Assembly (NCBI GenBank): GCA_964563975.1 | Contig: CAZLZJ010000022.1 | Coordinates: 1-32,372, forward strand | DNA: 32,372 nucleotides | Direction: 5' to 3' | DNA from: JAAYJR01 sp964563975 | GTDB taxonomy: Bacteria > Bacteroidota > Bacteroidia > Bacteroidales > Prolixibacteraceae | Shown here: positions 1-10,312 of the stretch, in pieces | How positions within the stretch are numbered: position 1 is the first letter of the stretch | Layout of the letters: the number at the start of each line of letters is the position of its first letter | The notes under the pieces: generated by a model | The model's input: the letters and a program-made list of their open reading frames with translations, nothing else | Database searches by the model: none | What the model was told of the DNA's origin: nothing | Position numbers and translations under genes: made by a program

Positions 1-356
1 ACTTGCAGCTATATTTTAAATCATTGGTCTGATAAATTTCGTTACCGCTTTATTATCTTTTTTGCTCTGAAAAATTCAACATAATGGTACCCGTGTAGTA
101 TTAATGTAGTACCTGTTTTTATTTCACTTCAAATAATATTTTGGTTTTTTAGCACTTGAAAATTTTTGAATTATAAAACCATTAATCTTAATTCGAAATC
201 TTTGTGTAATACATTAAAAATTACATTTAGTAAATCTTATTGATTCTTAAGTTTTCAGATGGACGAAAATTCATTTGCAGCTATAGCTGTATGGTATAGT
301 TAAAAATATTATTTGTAACTAAATGTATAGGGTATTGAAATATAATCTACTCCATA
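1..356. other. Non-coding region upstream of the giant surface-protein gene
   Basis: This AT-rich stretch holds no recognisable gene on either strand. It contains a perfect 12-bp palindrome (CAGCTATAGCTG, 278-289). The left part of that palindrome lies in an 11-bp word (TTGCAGCTATA, 275-285) that also occurs at 3-13. A box one base away from the Bacteroidetes -7 consensus (TTCATTTG, 270-277) overlaps the second copy, which would give a leader of roughly 70 nt. No convincing -33 element is visible. The regulatory meaning is an inference. Confidence 0.5.
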
Positions 357-3300
357 ATGAAAGTAAAAAAATATAATTGTATTAACAAAATCAGGGTTTT
401 ATACCTGTTTCTGTTTATCATTTTCGGGTTAACAATAAAAATTTATGCACAAAATTGTACGGTTAATTCCGGAGTGCAGCAAACGGTTTGTGAAAATGAA
501 ACTCTTACACTGCACGGTTCTGTATCAGGTCTTTTAAAAGAAAACGGCCAAACAACCTGGACACAGATCAGCGGGCCGAGTGTTTTAATTGAAAACCCCA
601 ACTCATTGACTACAGATATAATAGGAATTGTACCCGGTAATTATACTTTTCGTATTTCAACAGTATGTTTGGATGGCTCATTGGTATACCAGGATGTTGA
701 GAATATCGTTTTGCCGGTAACCGAAAGTTTTGCCGGTAACGATATGGTTGTTTGCCCCGGTAGCTATATATTGAGCGCTACTGCTCCGGGTTCAGGCGAA
801 ACAGGAAATTGGGTTATAATTGAACCCAACAGGGGGGTTTCCATATCTGATCATTCAAATCCTCAATCCGGAATAACAATTTCCGGAGACACTTCAGGCG
901 ATACACGGCTTGTATGGACCATTTCCAATTCAAATGGTTGTTCATGCAGTGATACAATTGTTATTACCAATATTGGTGCTTTAGCTGTTAATGCAGGCCC
1001 TGAAAGGACACTCAGCCATTGTTATTCTGTAATGCAAAGTACGGAATTGCAAGGTTCGTATGCCGGAAACGGGATAAACGGGCAACAGGGAACCTGGACT
1101 CTTATCAGCGGGCCAAATATTCCTGAAATATCAAATATTCACAATAATAACTCTGCTGTTAACAATTTAATTGAAGGTACTTATATTTTTCGCTGGGAAG
1201 TGGACGGGCCTTGCCAAAATGGAATTGCTTACGACACCATAATTGTTCCTGCACCAACTTCTGACGTTACTGATGCCGGTGGCACATCCGGAGATTATCT
1301 ATATTGTGATGGAAGAGTATCTGTTGTTCTGAACGGCACTTTTCCCCGGTTTACAAATGAAACTGTTTTGTGGGAAAAAATAAGCGGCCCCGATGGAGTG
1401 ACAATTGAAAATCCTGAAAATCACATTGCTAATATAACGGGGCTTGATGGAAAAAGCAATTACAGTTTTCGATATACCATAACTAACAATATAACAAACT
1501 GTATCAGTTCAGCTGTAGTTAATATCAGTTATGCTGACGGGCCGTTGCTTGAAATTGCCGAATCAAGAGTAGATCTGGTTTGCGGAGAGTCTGTTGCCAA
1601 TATTTCATATACTTCGGAAGGCAGCGGAGAAGAATCATGGAGTATTGCCAGCGGGCCTGTTACAGACATTTATACTTCTTATCCCACCGGTTTTAAGCAA
1701 ATTAACGGAAATTCCGGAATTTTAACCATTCCCGGTTTGACTGTTTCCGGAACTTATATTGTAAGTATAAGGAAAGCGGCTCCTGAAGGTACACAGTGTG
1801 AAGCTGTATTTGCAAATGTGGTTGTAGTGGTTTCAAAAGAGTCGTCACTTTCAAATGCCGGAACTGACCAGCTGCTTGCTTGTGATGTCTATTCAACGTA
1901 TCTGGCAGGGAACACTCCTGCTGCCGGGATCGGTACCTGGACTCAGGTTTCCGGTCCTGATAAAGCTGTTATTAAAGATATTCATGATCCGGGAACAGAA
2001 ATTAACGGTTTAATTAACGGGGCTTATACTTTCAGATGGATAATTTCAGGCGGCTACTTTTGTAATAATAACCAGGATGATGTGGTGGTGATTGTAGCCG
2101 ATATTGAACCGGCACCGGCTGATGCCGGCGAAGATATGGAAGTGTGCATTAACACGCCGGTTTATCTGAATGCCAATAAACCGGTTTTGAATGAATGGGG
2201 TAAATGGTCGGTAATACCTGAAAATGCACCTGTTGTTTTTAATGATCCGGCTTCGCCCGATACATATGCTGAAGGATTTGAAGCAAATCTTGTTTATCAG
2301 TTAGTCTGGACAATTGAAAATGCCTGTGGAGAAAGTTCAGATACAATTGAGATAATTACAAATGATATTTTTGGTCCGATAATGTCAGATGCCGGCATAG
2401 ATTTATGCCTTCCTTCAGGTACGACCTCATTTTCTCTTTTAGGAAATGATCCATATATTAACGGACAATGGAGACAGGTTAACGGAACAGGTGCAGTAAT
2501 AGACGATCCGGCTTCTCCTGCAACAAATGTAACGGTTCCGGGCGACGGAACATACTATTTTGAATGGGCTATTTCGGCTAATGGTTGCGAACCGACAATG
2601 GATACGGTAAGAGTAACCATTGCTCCTGATGTTACACCGGCTGATGCAGGTTCTGATCAGGAGGTATGCGGAACATTTACAACATTAAATGCCAATGTGC
2701 CAAATATCGGTATGGGCCGGTGGGTTCAGCTTGCCGGGCCGGGCGGAGTGATCATTGAAAATGAATTTTCGGCAGAAACGGAAATTTCAGAACTTACCGA
2801 TGGCGTCTATAAGTTTGCATGGATAATTTCGAATGAAGCTTGTGACGAAAGCAGCGATACAGTTACTGTTTATATTTCCGGGCCGGGCGAAGAGGCAGTT
2901 GCAGGAGATGATATCAGTGTATGTGGTGCAAGCTCTGTAATTATGCAGGCTAATGATGTTTCTAACGGGTTATGGTCAGTTGTCAGCGGGCCAAACACAC
3001 CGACAATTTCCGACTATACATCACCTGTAGCTACAATTGGCAATCTTATAATGGGCACCTACCTGTTAAGCTGGAACAGCTACGGCGGTATCTTTTGCGA
3101 ACCTTCCACTGATATTATTGAAATTTCTGTGGTACCAACCGCAAATGCAGGTTCTGATCTGGAGTATTGTGAAGCAATTACTTCGGTTGATCTTGTTGGA
3201 AATATAAATAGTACGGGAACCTGGACACAGATTGGAAATTCACCGGATATTGCCATAATTACTCAAACTTCACCTAACAGTGCAACTGCTTCGGGGCTTA

Positions 3301-6300
3301 TTCCCGGTGTCTATACTTTTGAATATGAAATTTCAGAAGGGGATTGTTTTTCAACCGACCAAATGACTGTAACATTGTTGTCTCCGCCACCGGTTGCCGA
3401 TGCCGGTGAAAATGCAGAGTATTGTGACGCAGTATCATTTATGCTTACAGGAAACAGTCCGGAAGGATCTGCCGGTGAATGGACATTGCTGTTTGGCCCT
3501 TCGCAGGGAGACTTTGAAAATATTAACGATTCTGTGGCATCATTCACACCTTCCGGCAGCAATATTTACGGAACCTATCTGTTTACATGGAAAATTTCTA
3601 ACGGTGACTGTGAAAATGAAGATCAGGTGAGAGTGATAAATTATGCAAAGCCTGCCGGCAATGCAGGAGAAGATATTGAAATAAATTGTAAATCGTCTCT
3701 TTTTCTGAATGCAACCCTTGAAAGCGGCAGCGGCTATTGGACTTTTATTTCGGCTACAGGCGATGCACCTGAGCCAACAATAGTTTCGCCCGTTTTGCCA
3801 AATAGTGAAATAACAGGACTGGGCCCGCAAAGTAACGGAGAGCCTGCAATTTATCAGTTTGAGTGGACAATAACCAACGGGGTTTGCGAAGAGCTTAAGG
3901 ATACTGTGACGGTTACCGTGTATCAGGCTCCAACCAAGGCTGTTGCCGGTGACGATGCAGAGTTGTGTAATCAGAACAGCTATACTTTAAATGCTGTTGC
4001 GCCTGCAGTTGGTGAAGGGGAATGGTCGTTTGTAAGCGGGCCGAATACTCCTGCAATTGCCGATGTGAGCTCTGCAACAACAGAAGTTAACGGATTGGTA
4101 CCGGGAACTTATGTTTTTTTATGGGAAACCAAAACTGAATTTTGCTCGTCAGCTGATTCGGTTACGGTAATAAATTATGCAGAGCCATCAGCACCTGATA
4201 TTATGACAGATTTTGATATTTGCCAGTTTGAAAATCTGATTCTTGAAAATAATGAACCCGAATCGGGAACGGCAGCCTGGATACAGATTGCAGGTCCGAA
4301 TGTTACAATTTTAAATCCTGAAGCAGCTGTTACCCAGGTTGTTGGTGTTACTGCCGGCTCAGTATATACTTTTCGAAGAATCGTAAGTAATGGTGTTTGC
4401 AATCCCAAAAATGAAGATGTTACTGTTACGGTTATTGACCAGCCGACTATGGCATTGGCCGGAGCAGACCAGTTTTTTTGCAATCGGACGGAAACCGTGC
4501 TTGATGGCAATGAGCCGGTTGTGGGAACAGGAAAATGGACTGTTGAAAGCGGACCGGGTACGCCGGTTTTTGAAGATGAAAATCAGTATGATACCAAGGT
4601 TTCAGGATTAACGGAGGGCCTGTATACTTTCCGTTGGACTGTCAGTAATCAGGATATTTGTGAAACTTATGACGAAATGCAGATCACTGTTTATCCCGAC
4701 ATGACGGTTTCAGTACCTGCCGGTGGTGATATTTGCAGTAACGGCACATTTAATCTTTCGGTTACGGCAACCGGCGGTACCGGTTCATATAGCTACCGGT
4801 GGCAGGAAAAAGATTCTCAGGGAGAGTGGATAGATGTTTCGGCAGGAAGTGGCGCAGGTTCAGCTTCATATACAACTGCAGCTAACCTCCTGCCGGGAAC
4901 ATATTTTTATAGAGTGGAAATAACTGATTGTAATACAATCTATTCTGATGAAGCAGAAATAACCGTACATCCTGATGTGGAAATTACTGAACAACCCGAA
5001 GGTGCATCTGTTTGCCCGGGGTCAACTCACACATTTAATGTTACCGCTGAAAATGGGGTAGATATAAGCTATCAGTGGCAGCAAAGTATATCCGGAGAAG
5101 GCGGATGGTCTGATATTGCAGGGGCAGATTCATCAGGTTATACAACAGCAGCCCTTGATTCCACCATGTTCTACCGGGTGAGAATAAGTGATGCAGGTAA
5201 TGGTTGCAGTTTTATGATTTCTGATTCTGCCGGAGTTTTTGTTCCTGCAATTACAACACAACCTGCCGGAGCCGCAGTATGCGACGGCGACAGTTATACA
5301 ATGTCACTGTCTGTTGATAACAGGGGTGGTATGATATATGCTTATCAATGGCAGTTCAGTGATTTCGACTGCATTTCGGGATGGATGGATATTGAAGGAG
5401 CCAATGATGATTTTTATGTCACAAATAATCTTCCAAAAACCGGAACCCGCTATTTCCGGTGTGTGGTTTCTGTAGATTCACCTGATTGCAGTGACTTGAT
5501 TTCTGAATGTGTACCGGTTACCATTACCGGTTGTAATCCGTTAATAGGTGTTTCCAATCAGCTTGTTGTCACAGAATATAATGGTGATGGCACCTGGGAT
5601 GCACTCTTTACAATACGTGTTCAGAATTATGGAGATACCGAACTGAATGATATTCAGGTTACACAAGATCTTGATGATGCATTTGAAATCGGGAATTATA
5701 CCGTAACTGAAATTACAAGCACCTCATTTGCAGTTGACACTGAATATGACGGAAGTTCGGTAACAACTATGCTTACGCCGGCCGGCAATACACTTCAGCC
5801 GGGAGCATCAACTGATATTGTACTGAGAATAACAATCAGGAAAGAGGGAACATTCTATCTGTCGGCTACAGGAACAGGTAAAGCACCCGGCGGAACAGCA
5901 GTGTCTGATATTTCACAAAACGGAAGCGATCCCGATCCCGAACAGGATGGTGACCCGACAAATAACAGTGAACCTACGCCGGTTAGCACCGAATGTATTA
6001 ATGCTGTGGCAGATGCCGGCCCTGATGCTGAAATATGTGCCGGCTCAGATTATCATATTTTACTTGCAAAAACTGAAAATGAAGAAAATTTTATATGGTC
6101 AACTTCGGGCGATGGCATATTTAATTCAGAAACAGTAATAAACCCGGTTTATACACCGGGGCCTGAAGATATTTCGGCTGGAACAGTCAGCCTTACTTTA
6201 ACTGCAAACTCTTTTGGCATATGTCCTGTTGCAGTCAGCTCAATGATACTTGATATCACCTCTGTAATACCTGCTGATCCTGTTGTAACCGATGCCGGTT

Positions 6301-9300
6301 GTATTAACGACAAAAGCGGGACTGTTCAGCTTTCGGTCGACAATGGGGGGGCTGAACCTTTTATTTATAAAATCAGTACCGGAGAATCAAATAGCACAGG
6401 TTATTTTGAAAATTTATCTGCCGGAAATTATTTATATAAAATTACTGATGCAAAAGGGTGTACAGTTACCGGGGCATTTGAAATTAATGACCCTGACGGC
6501 TTGCAGTTAATCGTAACCGATAAAAATAATGTTTCCTGCTTTGGCGGAAATGACGGAAGTGTAACAGTTGAAGCTTCGGGTGGAACAGGAAATTACACCT
6601 TTGAATGGCCGGATGGGATCACAACTGAAAATTCAGGTACTAATCCGCAAACTGCTGCGGGATTTACGGCAGGATTGCATTTTGTAACCATAACAGATGA
6701 AAACAGCTGTGCCGAAATTGTATCATTTGAAATTAGTGAGCCCCATGAGCTGAATTTGGTGCTGACTGATATAATTAATCCGGCTTGTGATAATGCCGGG
6801 CAGGTGATGGTAACCGGAACCGGCGGTGTTCCTCCATACTCTTTCACTGCTTCAGCAGGAACAGTGTCGGGAAATATTATAAGCGGGCTCTCTCCGGGTG
6901 ATATTGTTATAACCATAACCGATAAAAACGGATGTACTGATGAACTTACAGTTACTTTAACAGACAACGACAATGAGCCTCCTGTATTTACCTGTCCGGA
7001 AGCTCAAACCATATATGCTTCAGATAACTGTAAAGCAGAGGTTCCTGACCTGACATCACTTATAACCGATGCGTCAGACAACTGCTCTGAAACAAGTAAT
7101 CTGACAATCACACAAAGTATAGCTGCGGGCACACTTATAGGCATTGGTGTAACAACCGTTACAATAACTGTAACCGATGAGTCGGGCAACAGTGCCGGAT
7201 GTACAACCACCGTTACTGTTATTGATGAAACCGTGCCTGATTTTGTATGTTCTGAGCCGATAGTTACAGATACCGGCTTTGAAAGCTGTTATGCCTCTAT
7301 TCTGCTTACGGCACCGGAAGTTGAAGACAACTGCAGTGATAGTGATGATATTAACATTATTTACCGTGTGTTTAATCCGGATAACTCTGTAAGCGGTTAT
7401 TACGATTCGGATAATAACACCTACACCTTTATGCCCGGCATAAGCCGGGTGGAGTGGACAATGACTGATCAGGCAGGTAACAGCTCGGTTTGTTTGCAGC
7501 AGGTAACCGTTAACGACACGGAGCCTCCCCGGATAGCCTGTTCTGATCCGGACACTTTAATTTTTGAGAGCAGCAGCGGGTTGTGCGGTTATATTGTTAC
7601 CGACAACTCTCTTGATGCCGTTGCAACAGATAATTGTGACTTTGTTTCACTTGAACATGACTTTTACGGATCAGGCAGCCGGAATACCCTTCGGGGAGCG
7701 GTTTTACCTGTAGGTACAACTGATATTACCTGGACTGCTGCCGACAACTCGGGAAATACTTCACAATGCTCAATTACCGTAGTTGTTGAAGATAATGAAG
7801 CACCGGTGTTTGTAAACTGTGCCGAAGGCACCACATTTACCGTAGGTCTTTTTGCCGGTGCCTGTGAAGGTGGTGCAATATGGAGTATTCCTGTTGCATG
7901 GGATGCTTGTTCCGATGTAACGGTTGAACAGATAAGCGGGCCTGAACGCGGAAGTTTGCTCAATACGGGAATTTATAATATTGTCTACCGGGCAACTGAT
8001 AAATCAGGAAACTCTGCTATATGCAGCTTTTTTGTGGAAGTGACAGATGCCGAATATCCGGTAATTGTTTGTCAGCCCGATATTGAAAAAGCTGCCGATA
8101 CGGGAGCCTGTACCTGGAAGTCTCCGGAGAGCAGCTTGTCACCATTGCTTGCAAACAGCAACTGTCCTGCAACCGTTGAGTGGCGTGTTACCAATCCTGA
8201 CGGAACAATCTCAACAGGTTACGATGATGTAAGCGGTTATACTTTCCGGTCGGGAACAAGTATCGTTTATTATTCAATTGAGGAAAATGAAAGTGGCCAG
8301 GATTGGCATTGCAGTTTTAAAGTAACTGTAACTGACAATGAAAAACCGGTAATAAGTTGTCCGGAACCATTGGAAATTACTGCTCTTCCGGGAATGTGCG
8401 ATGCCGTGGTAAATCTTAAAGTTCCTTATTACACCGATAATTGCTCTGAAGGTTCTTCAATAATAAGTTATGTGGTTTATGCACCGGACAATTCGGTAAG
8501 CAATGAAATTTTAATTCACGGAAGTCCGATTTATCAGTTTATGGCAGGAATAAACCGCGTGGAGTGGAAAGTAACTGATGAAGCGGGGAATTACTCTGTT
8601 TGCTGGCAAACTGTACGGATAAAAGCTGATAAAGATGCACTGATACCCGATGCAGGTCCAAATTCGGTAATTTGTGAAACTGATTCTTTCCATATAGTAA
8701 ATGCCGTTGTTCCTGAATATGCAACAGCAAAATGGACAACAAGCGGTTCCGGTTTTTTTGTTGACGATACTGCTGCCAACCCGGTTTATATTCCAAGTAG
8801 ATCTGATATATTGGATGGAACAGTCATATTGTCGGTAACCGCATCATCTTTATGTGAAAGCGCTTCAGACAATATGGTGCTGACAATAATTCAGACACCG
8901 GAGGTTTGGGCAGGAGACGATGCGGAAATTTGTGAAAATGATACTTACCGGTTAAATGGAAATATTGGCAACCGGGTATTCTCTGTGAAATGGGAAACAT
9001 TGGGTACCGGAACATTCAGTGATCCTGCATCTTTCAATCCTGTTTATATACCGGGTGCAGAGGATATTGAAGCAGGTTCCGTGATCCTTGTTTTCAGAGG
9101 CATACCGGCAGGCGCATGTGAAGATGCCACTGATTCTTTGACTCTATTCATACACCGCCAGCCGGAAATTTTTGCAGGGGATGATGCTGCTGTTTGTGAA
9201 GGTGAATCATATATATTGTCAGAAGCAACAATTATAAATGGGAATAGTGTTATATGGTCAACCGGCGGTACGGGTTCATTTTCTGATGTGAATGATATTA

Positions 9301-10229
9301 ATGCCACCTATATTCCAAGTAAAGGTGATATTTTAAATGGTTCTGTGGTTTTAACGGTAGATCATATACCTGACGGACCGTGTGCGGCTGTTTCCGGAAA
9401 AATGGTTCTGAATATATCTAAAAAACCATCGGCAAATGCAGGCACAGATCTTTATACTTGCTATGAACAGCCTGTTACAATCACAACTGCCGAAGCTTCC
9501 GATTACAGCACATTAAGATGGACAACCAACGGAAATGGTGAATTGCAAAATCCAACATCGGTTTCACCCTCTTACCTGCCGGCTGTCAATGAAACGGGAG
9601 AGATAAAACTCACTCTGACCGTAACGGGTGCCGGAGCCTGTTTTTCTGAAACCATATCCGATGAAATTGTACTTACAATTTATGATGAACTGTTTGTTGA
9701 TACGGGCGATAATGATACTGTATTTATTAATTCCCCGGCAATTCTTGATCTTTTTGTCGAAAACGGTTCCGGATCATACTTTTATTCATGGATGCCTGAG
9801 TCAATGGTTCTTGACAGTAAGGCTGCATATACCGAGACTGTTAAACTTACTTCAACACAAGAGTTTACTGTTTTGGTAAAAGATGCAGTGACGGGCTGTA
9901 TGGCTGAAGGCAGTAAAACCATATTTGTTGAATCATCTTCAGAAAGCCTTTTGGATTTCTTTAATGCTTTTTCGCCAAATGGCGACGGAGTTAACGATAA
10001 CTGGCAAATCAGGGGAATTGAAAAATTTCCGGATAATAAAGTGTTGATATTCAACCGATGGGGAGATAAAGTGAAAGAGCTGCATAATTACGACAATATT
10101 TCTGTGGTATGGGACGGTACAAACAACAGGGGCAAGCTGCTTCCCGATGGCACCTACTACTATATTGTTACATTAAATAAGGAAGCCGGGTCATATACCG
10201 GTTGGGTTCATATACGAAGTGAAAATTAA
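357..10229 (+). CDS. Giant modular T9SS type B surface protein (SprB/adhesin-like), 3290 aa
   Basis: This is a very large secreted protein, probably displayed on the cell surface as an adhesin or matrix/gliding filament. It starts with a signal peptide (residues 1-32, hydrophobic core 14-29, ending IYAQ). Residues ~33-1447 are about 16 tandem 85-95-residue PKD-like domains with the recurring pattern AGxD...C...GxWTxxSGP...GxYxFxW...DxVxV. Next come three Ig-like domains (~1448-1725), one DUF11-like domain (~1727-1878), one GTGxFSD-type PKD-like domain (~1880-1969), three SprB-type repeats (~1970-2202), six HYR-like domains beginning xEPPxxxC with DNC motifs (~2203-2757), four more GTGxFSD-type domains (~2758-3110) and one further Ig-like module. 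The C-terminus (~3198-3290) carries FSPNGDGVND, FNRWG, WDGTNNRGKLLPDGTYYY: the gliding-motility-associated CHU_C type B sorting domain. Two T9SS-type partner genes follow on the same strand. The ligand is unknown; SprB-like motility function is an inference. Confidence 0.93.
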   Translation: MKVKKYNCINKIRVLYLFLFIIFGLTIKIYAQNCTVNSGVQQTVCENETLTLHGSVSGLLKENGQTTWTQISGPSVLIENPNSLTTDIIGIVPGNYTFRISTVCLDGSLVYQDVENIVLPVTESFAGNDMVVCPGSYILSATAPGSGETGNWVIIEPNRGVSISDHSNPQSGITISGDTSGDTRLVWTISNSNGCSCSDTIVITNIGALAVNAGPERTLSHCYSVMQSTELQGSYAGNGINGQQGTWTLISGPNIPEISNIHNNNSAVNNLIEGTYIFRWEVDGPCQNGIAYDTIIVPAPTSDVTDAGGTSGDYLYCDGRVSVVLNGTFPRFTNETVLWEKISGPDGVTIENPENHIANITGLDGKSNYSFRYTITNNITNCISSAVVNISYADGPLLEIAESRVDLVCGESVANISYTSEGSGEESWSIASGPVTDIYTSYPTGFKQINGNSGILTIPGLTVSGTYIVSIRKAAPEGTQCEAVFANVVVVVSKESSLSNAGTDQLLACDVYSTYLAGNTPAAGIGTWTQVSGPDKAVIKDIHDPGTEINGLINGAYTFRWIISGGYFCNNNQDDVVVIVADIEPAPADAGEDMEVCINTPVYLNANKPVLNEWGKWSVIPENAPVVFNDPASPDTYAEGFEANLVYQLVWTIENACGESSDTIEIITNDIFGPIMSDAGIDLCLPSGTTSFSLLGNDPYINGQWRQVNGTGAVIDDPASPATNVTVPGDGTYYFEWAISANGCEPTMDTVRVTIAPDVTPADAGSDQEVCGTFTTLNANVPNIGMGRWVQLAGPGGVIIENEFSAETEISELTDGVYKFAWIISNEACDESSDTVTVYISGPGEEAVAGDDISVCGASSVIMQANDVSNGLWSVVSGPNTPTISDYTSPVATIGNLIMGTYLLSWNSYGGIFCEPSTDIIEISVVPTANAGSDLEYCEAITSVDLVGNINSTGTWTQIGNSPDIAIITQTSPNSATASGLIPGVYTFEYEISEGDCFSTDQMTVTLLSPPPVADAGENAEYCDAVSFMLTGNSPEGSAGEWTLLFGPSQGDFENINDSVASFTPSGSNIYGTYLFTWKISNGDCENEDQVRVINYAKPAGNAGEDIEINCKSSLFLNATLESGSGYWTFISATGDAPEPTIVSPVLPNSEITGLGPQSNGEPAIYQFEWTITNGVCEELKDTVTVTVYQAPTKAVAGDDAELCNQNSYTLNAVAPAVGEGEWSFVSGPNTPAIADVSSATTEVNGLVPGTYVFLWETKTEFCSSADSVTVINYAEPSAPDIMTDFDICQFENLILENNEPESGTAAWIQIAGPNVTILNPEAAVTQVVGVTAGSVYTFRRIVSNGVCNPKNEDVTVTVIDQPTMALAGADQFFCNRTETVLDGNEPVVGTGKWTVESGPGTPVFEDENQYDTKVSGLTEGLYTFRWTVSNQDICETYDEMQITVYPDMTVSVPAGGDICSNGTFNLSVTATGGTGSYSYRWQEKDSQGEWIDVSAGSGAGSASYTTAANLLPGTYFYRVEITDCNTIYSDEAEITVHPDVEITEQPEGASVCPGSTHTFNVTAENGVDISYQWQQSISGEGGWSDIAGADSSGYTTAALDSTMFYRVRISDAGNGCSFMISDSAGVFVPAITTQPAGAAVCDGDSYTMSLSVDNRGGMIYAYQWQFSDFDCISGWMDIEGANDDFYVTNNLPKTGTRYFRCVVSVDSPDCSDLISECVPVTITGCNPLIGVSNQLVVTEYNGDGTWDALFTIRVQNYGDTELNDIQVTQDLDDAFEIGNYTVTEITSTSFAVDTEYDGSSVTTMLTPAGNTLQPGASTDIVLRITIRKEGTFYLSATGTGKAPGGTAVSDISQNGSDPDPEQDGDPTNNSEPTPVSTECINAVADAGPDAEICAGSDYHILLAKTENEENFIWSTSGDGIFNSETVINPVYTPGPEDISAGTVSLTLTANSFGICPVAVSSMILDITSVIPADPVVTDAGCINDKSGTVQLSVDNGGAEPFIYKISTGESNSTGYFENLSAGNYLYKITDAKGCTVTGAFEINDPDGLQLIVTDKNNVSCFGGNDGSVTVEASGGTGNYTFEWPDGITTENSGTNPQTAAGFTAGLHFVTITDENSCAEIVSFEISEPHELNLVLTDIINPACDNAGQVMVTGTGGVPPYSFTASAGTVSGNIISGLSPGDIVITITDKNGCTDELTVTLTDNDNEPPVFTCPEAQTIYASDNCKAEVPDLTSLITDASDNCSETSNLTITQSIAAGTLIGIGVTTVTITVTDESGNSAGCTTTVTVIDETVPDFVCSEPIVTDTGFESCYASILLTAPEVEDNCSDSDDINIIYRVFNPDNSVSGYYDSDNNTYTFMPGISRVEWTMTDQAGNSSVCLQQVTVNDTEPPRIACSDPDTLIFESSSGLCGYIVTDNSLDAVATDNCDFVSLEHDFYGSGSRNTLRGAVLPVGTTDITWTAADNSGNTSQCSITVVVEDNEAPVFVNCAEGTTFTVGLFAGACEGGAIWSIPVAWDACSDVTVEQISGPERGSLLNTGIYNIVYRATDKSGNSAICSFFVEVTDAEYPVIVCQPDIEKAADTGACTWKSPESSLSPLLANSNCPATVEWRVTNPDGTISTGYDDVSGYTFRSGTSIVYYSIEENESGQDWHCSFKVTVTDNEKPVISCPEPLEITALPGMCDAVVNLKVPYYTDNCSEGSSIISYVVYAPDNSVSNEILIHGSPIYQFMAGINRVEWKVTDEAGNYSVCWQTVRIKADKDALIPDAGPNSVICETDSFHIVNAVVPEYATAKWTTSGSGFFVDDTAANPVYIPSRSDILDGTVILSVTASSLCESASDNMVLTIIQTPEVWAGDDAEICENDTYRLNGNIGNRVFSVKWETLGTGTFSDPASFNPVYIPGAEDIEAGSVILVFRGIPAGACEDATDSLTLFIHRQPEIFAGDDAAVCEGESYILSEATIINGNSVIWSTGGTGSFSDVNDINATYIPSKGDILNGSVVLTVDHIPDGPCAAVSGKMVLNISKKPSANAGTDLYTCYEQPVTITTAEASDYSTLRWTTNGNGELQNPTSVSPSYLPAVNETGEIKLTLTVTGAGACFSETISDEIVLTIYDELFVDTGDNDTVFINSPAILDLFVENGSGSYFYSWMPESMVLDSKAAYTETVKLTSTQEFTVLVKDAVTGCMAEGSKTIFVESSSESLLDFFNAFSPNGDGVNDNWQIRGIEKFPDNKVLIFNRWGDKVKELHNYDNISVVWDGTNNRGKLLPDGTYYYIVTLNKEAGSYTGWVHIRSEN
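453..4697 (+). repeat. Coding tandem array of ~16 PKD-like domains
   Basis: Within the giant surface protein, about 16 consecutive units of 85-95 residues share an opening AG(x)D/E...C, a central G-x-W-T-x-x-S-G-P motif, a G-x-Y-x-F-x-W motif and a closing D-x-V-x-V strand. The units have diverged in protein sequence and I see no long identical DNA blocks, so this is an old duplication array rather than a recent tandem expansion. Unit boundaries were set by eye and are approximate. Confidence 0.8.
6264..6962 (+). repeat. Coding array of three SprB-type repeats
   Basis: Residues ~1970-2202 of the giant protein hold three units of the SprB-repeat kind. The middle one is clearest, with VSCFGGNDGSVTVEASGGTG followed by a D-E-N-x-C-x closing strand. 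The first (DAGCINDKSGTVQLSVDNGG) and third (INPACDNAGQVMVTGTGGVP) are more diverged. This repeat family was defined on the Flavobacterium gliding adhesin SprB. Confidence 0.75.
6963..8630 (+). repeat. Coding array of six HYR-like domains
   Basis: Residues ~2203-2758 form six units that begin with variants of N-E-x-P-x-x-x-C and contain TDNC or EDNCS motifs and a closing D-x-x-G-N-x-S-x-C-x-x-x-V-x-V strand. These are hallmarks of the HYR (hyalin repeat) Ig-like fold. The paired cysteines suggest disulphides in the exported protein. Confidence 0.75.
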
Positions 10230-10296
10230 GCTTTCAGATGAGGCGAGCACATAAATTTTTGACACAAACGATCATGATGAAAACTATGCGAGTTCC

Positions 10297-10312
10297 CCCG
10301 GCTAAAGTCGGG
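10297..10312 (+). repeat. Short stem-loop flanked by 7-bp direct repeats
   Basis: CCCGGC-TAAA-GTCGGG folds into a 6-bp stem (one G-U pair) with a TAAA loop, in the gap between the giant gene and the PorP gene. The word AAACTAT occurs on both sides (10281-10287 and 10315-10321). No T-run follows, so it is not a standard intrinsic terminator. It may be a REP-like palindromic unit, an mRNA-processing or stability element, or an attenuator that lowers readthrough into the partner genes. These roles are inferred. Confidence 0.45.

Noticed and set aside
453..4697. PKD-like array as a recent, unstable tandem DNA repeat
   Set aside because: Units share protein motifs only; no long identical nucleotide blocks are visible, so copy-number instability is not supported.
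6593..6973. 126-codon and other minus-strand open frames within the giant gene
   Set aside because: They mirror the repetitive codon pattern of the adhesin and lack any protein-like features of their own.
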